Source: Cycas panzhihuaensis
Lineage: Eukaryota; Cycadophyta
Direction: 5' to 3'
Assembly (NCBI GenBank): GCA_023213395.1
Contig: CM041465.1
Span: forward strand, 241,249,741 to 241,313,740
DNA length: 64,000 nucleotides
The notes beneath the pieces are model-generated. The model worked only from the letters and a program-made list of their open reading frames with translations. It did not search any database and had not been told where the DNA came from. Positions 56,251 through 64,000 of this stretch are shown piece after piece. Position 1 is the first letter of the stretch. Every line of letters starts with the position of its first letter. The translations under genes were made by a program, and so were the position numbers.

Positions 56251-57913
56251 AAAAATAAATAGTTTTTATTTTTTTCCTTTTACTTGAGTTAAACAAAGCA
56301 CACACAAGATCAATTATAGGAAATAGAGTTTTGGAAGCTAGTTTGACAACTTGTGAACTATGGTTGATGTTATAGTAGTTATTGATATGGAATCATTTGA
56401 GATGGTTCATAAATAATTATTTTCACCATTCAATAAATGAGAATGCTTATATTTAGGACTAGAATAACTTTGGGACTAGTTATTAACTATCCATGTAATT
56501 CAAAAGTGTATCAAAATAACAAAACTTGAAGATTTCATTTATATGCTTATATTTTGGTTTTCTTTGAGTTGTTGGAGAAATTATTGCATAGTTATGATGT
56601 GAAGGAGGGAGGATTTATCCATAAGGATGGTATTTCGAGGATCAAACCTTCTAAGCTCACTTATCTATTTAGCCTGTTGATAGAAGACAAATTGATATAG
56701 TTAAGAATGGGGTAACATTTGAAGGATAAGACACTATAAGTAGACTTGGTAATAAAGTCTTATTTAGATAATCCTAGTAAATGTTATAATAGTCATGGCA
56801 TTGTGATTGATAAACTCAAGGACCTTGATTTGAATATTATGGATAAATTTCTCATTACGAGACTTATGGGAGGATGTAGCTCAAATTATGGTTCATATTG
56901 CATATAACCTCTTGTAGGGTGTAGTTTATAGGTGGGATCCTTTTATGGAAGCTATCATTATTTGACAAATAATAGAGGTTATCTAATTAAAGAAGTTATT
57001 TTATTGTCTTACACCTTTGGTGGCCTTAGTGTTTGATGAGTTAATGCCAAAAAACCTATCTAGAAAAGTAATTATTGACATTAATCTATAAATTCTACAA
57101 TGGTTCAACTATAAATATGACATAAAATTATCCCAAAGTGCTATGGACACTAAAAAATAGAGATTAGTACATTGTAGAAGTCTTAACTAATATTAGTCCA
57201 AGAGAGCACATAGTCATCACCTATTAATAGACTCTCTATTATTATTTGATTTGGAGAAAACTGTAAATATGGGGATAACCCATATAAACTTCAGACTAGT
57301 GTCAATGTTTCTAATAGATTAATGTAGTCCTTTTCTTCTTCCTGATTATATACTAAGTCAATTCATTATCTTAAAGAGGCTAATGAGCTAAGAGATAAAA
57401 TTTTCAAAGATTCTCAAGTTGCTTTATAATTGAAATATACCATCTCCAAGCATTTAGCACAATGACTATAATCTAGAGAGAATGCCATTAAAATTAAGCA
57501 ACAAGTCTTAAAGGTTAGACTGGATGGCCTAAAATTATATGTTATTATAGTGGGAGTTGAGATAAAGGACCTTTAAGTATAAGTTATAGAATAAGAGAAT
57601 AAATTTAAGATTTAGATATGTAATTATCCCAAAAAATAGTAGTGTTGGAAGAGTTCCAAACTAAATTAAAGTACTATAAAGATTAGGAACTAGAAGCTAC
57701 TATGTTTCTAGGCTAATATATCAAGTTGAGCATGGGGGAGGTAACTCAACCTATATCTATAGGGAGAGAAGAAACCCAACCCCATTCTTCAAAGGAGGTT
57801 GAGAAAATTATAACTATGGGACTGGAAGAGAAACTAAACAACCTATAGGATATGATGTAGAAAGTGGTAGACATGATGCCTTGGTAGTAACACAGGCCAT
57901 ATTGATGATGTTA
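56251..57913 (+). other. Unrecognised decayed ORF-like region
   Basis: Very AT-rich. One plus-strand frame with only scattered stops reads YDVKEGGFIHKDGISRIKPS, LIKEVILLSYTFGGL, then from about 57355 KEANELRDKIFKDSQVAL and IKIKQQVLKVRLDGLKLYV, which looks like a charged coiled coil. No domain recognised. It could be the tail of element H, part of another retroelement, or a dead host gene. Confidence 0.35.
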
Positions 57914-57918
57914 GATAA

Positions 57919-58425
57919 GTTAAACACTTTACAAGTGTTATATGGGTATAAGCATTATACTTGAGCCTCTTTTGTGGGTTTAAAGGGCTAGTGACCCCTT
58001 AGGTAGGGGTTCATAGGTGAGAGCCCTACCCCCTCGCCCTCGCCCCCCCACTCCCCGCCCCTAAAAAAAAAACAATTTCAAGTATCTTATAAGGTCCATT
58101 TTAGCCCAAGGTTTTATACCCATTATATTATAATATTACTAGTTAATTTCATGTAAAATTACACACACACACACACATACACACACACATATATATATGT
58201 ACTTTTATAGTGATATATTTAGAAAGGTTATATAAGGATGAGGATGTGATAGATAAGGGTTTGCTCTATGTAATTTTTTTGCAATTATATTTAATAATAA
58301 AATGATCTATGCTTAGACTTAAATCCCTAGTTATTCTTGTTAATGTGTTTAGAATATCTATTTATTAAACTTTTACACCATTTAAGTTCTATTATTATAA
58401 TGTTCTTCTATTTTATTTCTCTTTA
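57919..58425 (+). repeat. C3 5' LTR
   Basis: Starts GTTAAACACTTTACAAGTG and aligns with 62490-62886. It carries a C-rich stretch at about 58027-58063 and the CA/AT repeat at 58161-58199, neither present in the right LTR. Confidence 0.85.
58161..58199. repeat. (CA)n(TA)n microsatellite in C3 5' LTR
   Basis: About 29 bases of alternating A and C with one T, then about 10 of alternating A and T. Absent at the matching place of the 3' LTR (about 62660-62680). Confidence 0.95.
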
Positions 58426-58427
58426 TT

Positions 58428-58439
58428 TAGTATCTCAGC
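58428..58439 (+). promoter_or_regulatory. C3 primer-binding site (decayed tRNA-Met type)
   Basis: TAGTATCTCAGC, 9 of 12 positions matching TGGTATCAGAGC. Confidence 0.6.
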
Positions 58440-58510
58440 TAGGATTTTAGTTCTATGGGTAACCTTTTATTGAGTAGGAGCTTTATTTGATGAACATCTA
58501 TATAGAGATC

Positions 58511-59230
58511 ATGGTGATCACTACAAAGATAGAGATTGAAAAACTTAACGGATAGAACTTTGAGTTGTAGAAGCTAAAGATGGAGGATATTCTTATTAAG
58601 AAGGAATAATATATCATTACATTAGGTATAAATCCTATGATTATAACTAATAAAGACTAGTAGAAGCTTAATAGGAAGGCAATTAGTTCCATAAGATTAT
58701 ACCTTTAAAGACTATGACTAATGATTTGTGGAACAAATTAGGGTTTTTATATTAGACAAAGTCCCTAGATAATAAGTTATTTCTTTAGAAAAAAACTATA
58801 TTAGCTTAAGATAAGTGATGGAGATATTATTACAAATCATCCCACTTCTTTTAATATTATGACAATCAAACATGTTTTAATTGGGATAATGATGCTTATA
58901 AAAGACAAGTGCATTACCTTGTTATATTTAGTTCTTAATTCTTGTGATAACTTTATAAAGGTAATAAGCAGTATGAATGCTACTACCCTAAAGTTTGATG
59001 ATGTTGTTACTACTATACTATTAAAGGAGACAACATACAAATCTTCTAAAGATCATATAAAAGAGGTATTGGTAGTGAGAAGACATGTGTTGGATCATGA
59101 CTAACAATGGCTTAGAAATATACAATTGAAGTCTAGAGAAAAATCTAAATCTTTAAGGAAGAATTTGGTGATATGTTGGAGATGTCGGAAGGATGGCCAT
59201 TTCAAAAGCTAGCATAGAGCCAAGTTTGAT
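58511..59230 (+). pseudogene. C3 gag
   Basis: The ATG at 58511 gives MVITTKIEIEKLNGQNFELW, followed by KLKMEDILI, a classic Copia gag N-terminus. Near 59170-59215 the knuckle reads CWRCRKDGHFKS, with C-x2-C-x4-H kept but the last Cys lost to a stop or Arg. Several stops lie between. Confidence 0.85.
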
Positions 59231-60840
59231 AAGGAAAAGTCATCTAAAGTTACTTCTTCCATGGAAGCAAAGATCTCTACTAAAGTTAATATCAATGTTT
59301 ATTTGGCTACCTCGAGGAAGATGTTAAATGTTAAGTCTTAGCTAATTAATTATGGTGCCTTATTTCATGTAACTTCCTATAGGGAGTGGTTCTATGAGTA
59401 TCAAAGTTTTGATGGAGATGAAGTTTTCTTAAGGGACTATTACCCATATAAAATCATAGACCATGGAAGAGTGATTATTTAGTTTAGGGATGGAAGGGTT
59501 AAAACTATTCCTAATGTTAGTTATATCCTTGGTTTGGCTATAAGTCTATTGTTTGTTAGCTAGTTGGGTGATGTAATAATCAAAGTGATTTTCAATAAAG
59601 ATAGTTATAAAATAATTTGACGAGCATTGGTATTAATAAGAGGCTTTTAATTTGAAACTCTTTATGACCTTAATGCAAGTATAGTATGTTCTAGTTTTTG
59701 TAGTTTGGCTATTGCAAAATACAATAGTAATACAGATAGGACCCAAATAGTGTTGACTAGTAAGACTATGTTATGGCATTATAGATTGGGACATATTAGA
59801 GAAAAAGGTCTTCATGATTTGTTCTCTAAAGATATGGCTAAAGATATCTCTAGGATTGATAGCTCCTTTGATTTTAACTTTTATAAGCATTATGTTTATG
59901 GAAAATAAAATTATATAAAATTTCCTTCTAGTTCAAAGATAAAAAAAGGGATTATGCAGTTAGTGCATAATGATGTTTTTAGGCCTATTAATATACCCTT
60001 ATTAGGTGGGTCTATCTACTTTATTTCATTTACAGATGATTTCTCAAGAAAGATATGGCTATACTTTCTCAAATAGAAACCTAAGACTCTCAACAAATTT
60101 AAGAAATTTAATGCCTTAGTAAAAAATTAGATCGATAAGATGATAAAGGTGCTGAGAATTGATAATGGAGGTGAATTTTAATCAAATATGTTTGAGCAAT
60201 TTTATAAGTAGTATGGAATAACAAGATAGAAAATAACTCCTTATATGCCACAAGAGAACAAAGTTGTTAAAAGGATGAATAAGACCTTCCTAGAAAGATC
60301 ATAATATATGCTCAATGCTACTGGTTTAGAGAAGAAATTTTAGGCTAAGGCTATGATAATTATGTATTGTTGAATAAATATATTACTAATATCTATTTTA
60401 GTTAAGAATACACTTGAAGAAGTATGTTTTGGTAACATTAACTTACAGTTTTTTATTGTGAAGCTTTTATACACGTTCTTAGCCTTTAGAGAATAAAGCT
60501 TGATTTTAAGGTGAAAAAGTCTATTTTTATTGGGTATGGTAATGGTATAAAAGGGTATGAGATTTATAACCTTGAAATATAGAAAGTTATATATAGCTAT
60601 GATGTTGTATTTAGAGAGGAGTTTTAGATCTTTAAAGTAAAAAAAAGAACCAAAGGAGGAGGACTCTAAGAAGGCATGCTTCAAGATAAGAGATGAAGAT
60701 TTTACATTAGAATATGAGTCAGTTGGAGAGAATGAGTCAACTAAGGGGGTGGCCTAACTATAAGAGACTCCCACTCTTAAGGAGGTCAATTCGTATGAGA
60801 AGACAACTCAACATGTATAATCCTAAAGAGTTTTATTGAT
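59231..60840 (+). pseudogene. C3 protease and integrase
   Basis: Protease: LINYGALFHVTSYREWFYEY, where the family has LIDSGASFHVT, so the catalytic Asp is Asn and the Ser is Tyr. Then DGRVKTIPNVSYI. Integrase: MLWHYRLGHIREKGLHDL (His pair), FNFYKHYVYGK (a Cys lost), QLVHNDVF (first Asp), FTDDFSRKIWLYFLK, VLRIDNGGEF (second Asp), and VVKRMNKTFLERS with the catalytic Glu changed to Lys (60269-60271). A C-terminal part continues to about 60620 and beyond with stops. Confidence 0.88.
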
Positions 60841-62400
60841 CCTCATTTATTTTAAATGATATAGGTAATGATCTAAGTATTATTTAAGAGGATTTAGAAT
60901 CAAAAGAGAGCCAACTTTAGAAGAAGTCCATGAAAGATAAGACGATGGCCTTAGAAAAAAAGTAAAACATGGGATTTATTAAAGCTTCCAAATGGTAGAA
61001 AGCCTATTGATAACTAATAGTTCTTTAAAGAGAAGTTCAAGGAAGATGATATTATGGAAATGTACAAGGCCCAATTGGTAGCAAAAAATTATTCTTAGGT
61101 AAAAGGAATATATTTTAATGAAGTGTTTTCTCTTGTTATAAAGATAGCACAAATTAGATTTCTATTAGTTATTATAACTACCTATAATCTTGATGTGGAT
61201 CAAATAGATATAAAGATAATATTTTTTTATGATGACATCCAGGAAGAAATTTATATATTACAACTAAAAGGTTTTCAAGTTATAAGTAAGGAGAATTTGG
61301 TGTATAGTTTGAAGAAATATTTATATAGCTTGAAATAATCACTGAGGATGTGATACCATAAATTTGATTCATGTATGTTAAGATATGACTTTATGCATAG
61401 TGAAACTGATTATTATATCTACTACAAATAGGTTGGTGATTATTTTGTTATATTGGCTTTATATGTTAATAACATATTGATAATAAGTAACAATAAAGGA
61501 ATGATCTAGTTTGTTAAATTCCATTTGGCATCTTATTTTGAGATGAAGGATCTTGGTGTTATGCATTTTATTTTGGGTATTGAGATTAAGAGAGATAGAA
61601 AAAATATGAATATTTAGCTTAGTTAAAACTGATATTATAGTGGTTTAAAATACAAGGCTATAAACTAGTTAATGTTCCTTTCCTTGTTTATTTTAAATTA
61701 TCAACTAGATAATACACAAACTCACTAAGATATTAAGATAATGTCTTTTATCCTCTATACAAGTATAATTAGAAGTCTGATATATGTGATATTTTATACT
61801 CAACTAGACATTACCCATGTAGTGGGAGCTGTTAGTAGATACATGCTAAACCTAAGTAGTGAGCATTGGATTGTTGTGAAAAGAATTTTTAAATATTTGC
61901 AAGGCATATTTAACTATGAAATTTTCTACCAATGAAATCTCATAGAGAGTAGAATAGTGGATTTGAAAGTTTTATTGATGTTGATTAGGTGAGAGATCTT
62001 GACTGTAGAAGATCTACAAATGGGTATGTGTTTATCCTCTTTAGTGGCAAAATTAGTTAGATGAGTAAGAGACAACTAGTTATTATATTTTTAAGCATAG
62101 AAGTAGAGAATATGGCAACTACCAATGCATGTAAGGAAGTTGTTTGGTTATAAAAATTATGCATATATATTATCTTTAAGTATGAAACTATGGGAATAGA
62201 GTGTGATAGCTAAAGTACAATATATCTAGCAAAGAACCCTACTTTTCATGCTCAATTAAAGCATGTTAATACATAATTTTATTTTATGAGATACATGGTT
62301 GAATACTACAAGGTGGATATGTAGAAGGATGCTATATAAAAGAATGCTATAGACCTATTGATTAAGGTTATTAGTACAAAAATATTTACTTAATATAGAA
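60841..62400 (+). pseudogene. C3 reverse transcriptase and RNase H
   Basis: RT: YKAQLVAKNYS-like start near 61065, YFNEVFSLVIKIAQIRFLLV, LDVDQIDIKIIFFYDDIQEE, IYILQLKGFQV. The catalytic YVDD is YVNN (61462-61473), both Asp replaced by Asn. Then SYFEMKDLGVMHFILGIEI. RNase H: RSLIYVIFYTQLDITHVVG, HWIVVKRIFKYLQGIFNYE, and decayed blocks to about 62400. Many stops, mainly TAG and TGA. Confidence 0.88.
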
Positions 62401-62489
62401 AGGCAATGAGCATTTCTGATTTTAGCATTTAGTAGCTTGTGTATATAAATTTCTTGCAAAGTCTTCAATAAATAGGAAATTACTAGATA

Positions 62490-62886
62490 TGTTGAACACT
62501 TTATAAGTGTTAGATGGGTATAAACATTATACTCGAGCTTATTTTGGGGGCGTAGGGGCCTTAGAAGGGCCCCTAGCTATGGGTTTTGGGGCATAATGAT
62601 CTTCCAAGTTTATCCCATGGTGTTATGTTCATTATATTATAATATTGCTAGTTGATTTCTTATGAAATTATGTCTATATATACTTCTAGAGCAACATATA
62701 TAAAAAAATTGGATGAGGATGAATATTTGAGAATTGGGGGTTTTCTTTCTGTATTATTTTGGTTATTACTCTAAGTAATAAAGTGGTTTATGCTTAGACT
62801 CGAATATACTTAGAATATTTGTTTATTTAATTTTTATATAGTTTAAATTTTGTTATTACATTATTCCTCTAATTTATTTCTTTTCA
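62490..62886 (+). repeat. C3 3' LTR
   Basis: 397 bp, starts TGTTGAACACTTTATAAG and ends TTTCTTTTCA, followed by GATAA. The sequence before it (AATAGGAAATTACTAGATA) is only a weak polypurine tract. Confidence 0.88.
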
Positions 62887-62948
62887 GATAAAAGGTGTAT
62901 AGATATTATTAATTTAGGATAAAAGGTGAATAAATATCATTAATTTGG
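62887..62948. repeat. 31-bp tandem repeat beside C3
   Basis: Two units, 62887-62917 and 62918-62948, both starting GATAAAAGGTG and ending ATTAATTT plus two bases. The first five bases are also the C3 target-site copy. Confidence 0.85.
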
Positions 62949-64000
62949 GCACTATGACTATAGAGTCCATCTTAATTCCTTCTTAAGAATGTATTAGAAA
63001 AATGAAGTGTAATATATTATAAAGACTTAGTTCCTAGAAGTGTTGGGGGGGGGGAAAGGAAAATGATATAAATTATTTCAAGTATTTATCTTTCTTTTAT
63101 TTCTTTAAAACTTTTTGTAAACTGCATGCTTCACATTCCTTTTCAGGAGGCTAGAAAGATGTTAGGCCTTAGTTTTATGTTTTGAGAATGAGTGGATATT
63201 ATAGATCCTACATAGTAACTATAGGCTTCACATTCTTTTTCAGGAGGCTAGAAAGATGTTAGGATGAGTGGATATTATAGATCCTACATAGTAACTATAG
63301 GTAAACTACATAACTTGCATGTCCACCTTGGAATTAGTGGTTAGTTAGTTTAGTTAGTTATGGGATTATTTGGTTATCATAGTTGTATATATGTTAGTTT
63401 CTTAATTAGTGGGTGGCCCCTTTAGGTGATCTAGGAACTCTAAGGCATGTAACCAAGTTATGGAACTAATAGTAAGCATATTTTATTATCATGTTATATT
63501 TTCATTATATGTGGGATAACAAAATAGACCATGGTATAGTATTATTTCCATAAAGGACTCAACAAGAATCTTTCATTTTAACTAGAGCTAATGTGATTAA
63601 GGAAATATATGAATTTAAAGAAAACCCACTAAGCTCACAATAGACCATCACATTCTTAAGAATAGATAGGGCTAAGCAATTATTTAATATTCTTGAAAAT
63701 TTTAAATATTTGGAATTACCTTTTTGTCTTTGTGAGAGGAAGTTTCACAATTTTGTAATATTGAAGTGGTTATGAATTTCACAAAGTAACAAAATAATAA
63801 TTAGTGAAGAATAGACTCATAAGACATAAGCAAGATGTCAAATGGGACAACCTTATTGGCTTAATATGACTTAAGATTAAAATGAATTTAGAAAAGGTAA
63901 TTTTATAAATCTTGCATTTGTTCATAACAAGTACATGTTTCAAAACCTAGGTTTATGAAAAGACTTAGTTGCAATGGTGGATTCTACCTTCACATTTACA
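62949..64000. other. AT-rich sequence, no gene recognised
   Basis: No coding motif. A G-run followed by purines at about 63045-63063 (GGGGGGGGGGAAAGGAAAA) looks like a polypurine tract, and the sequence after it might be an LTR, possibly that of H; this cannot be tested because the partner would lie outside the window. The tandem duplication at 63128-63300 lies just downstream. TTAGTTAGTT repeats occur near 63340-63360. Confidence 0.4.
63128..63300. repeat. Imperfect tandem duplication (97 and 76 bp)
   Basis: Unit 1 at 63128-63224 and unit 2 at 63225-63300 both begin GCTTCACATTC, contain TTTTCAGGAGGCTAGAAAGA and end CATAGTAACTATAG. Unit 2 lacks an internal 21-bp piece (CCTTAGTTTTATG...) present in unit 1. 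Confidence 0.9.

Larger units (their letters stand above)
57919..62886 (+). mobile_element. Ty1/Copia retrotransposon C3
   Basis: LTRs at 57919-58425 and 62490-62886; target-site duplication GATAA (57914-57918, 62887-62891), with the first T of the left LTR missing. It encodes Copia gag, protease, integrase, RT and RNase H in order, all badly decayed. The primer site at 58428-58439 is a degenerate tRNA-Met type. The left LTR is about 110 bp longer than the right; a C-run block and a CA microsatellite account for at least part of this. AT content is higher than in C2. Confidence 0.88.

Noticed and set aside
58861-59104. Opposed ORFs of 67 and 81 codons in C3
   Set aside because: The plus one is part of decayed gag; the minus one is its shadow.
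1-64000. CRISPR arrays, rRNA and tRNA genes
   Set aside because: No regularly spaced repeats with unique spacers; the only tRNA-like words found are primer-binding sites beside LTRs.

Overview
The window is plant nuclear DNA made almost entirely of nested, decayed LTR retrotransposons. No host gene, tRNA, rRNA or CRISPR array could be supported. Both plant superfamilies are present: Ty1/Copia with tRNA-Met primer sites, and Ty3/Gypsy of the Tat and chromovirus types. The very long elements, deep nesting and many stop-causing transitions suggest a large, slowly purged plant genome. The species cannot be named from the sequence.

Layout. (1) The oldest layer is a Ty3/Gypsy element, called H here. 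Its pol can be followed in pieces at 1-465, 4814-5146, 45235-45362 and 54784-56250. (2) A 4.3 kb minus-strand Copia remnant, C1 (466-4813), sits in H. (3) A giant Tat-type Gypsy, TatA (5147-45229), interrupts the RT of H. TatA is itself interrupted by a plus-strand Copia C2 (10146-15488), by a minus-strand solo LTR of the C2 family (17945-18590), and by TatB (19126-36018), a second, younger Tat element of related family. With its guests removed TatA is about 17.2 kb, and TatB is 16.9 kb. (4) A minus-strand chromovirus, C4 (45368-54778), also interrupts the RT of H, and carries a 3 kb gag-only Copia-like element, TR-GAG (46099-49052). (5) A plus-strand Copia, C3 (57919-62886), lies in AT-rich sequence downstream of H. 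For seven of the eight insertions both ends are marked by 5-bp target-site duplications, exact or with one mismatch. The eighth, C3, has an exact duplication but one base missing at its LTR tip.

TatA and TatB share one gene order: LTR of about 2.6-2.7 kb, a primer site resembling tRNA-Arg, gag, protease, a long linker, RT-RNase H, integrase, then a long extra ORF on the opposite strand, then a second, archaeal-type RNase H (aRNH) in its own sense ORF, then the 3' LTR. The antisense ORF aligns between the two elements at protein level, and a minus-strand TATA-like box lies at its head in both. This antisense ORF plus aRNH module is the most interesting content of the window.

Every coding region has stops or frameshifts. 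Several catalytic residues were lost by G-to-A or C-to-T changes, as expected from decay of methylated cytosine, so no element here looks autonomous today.
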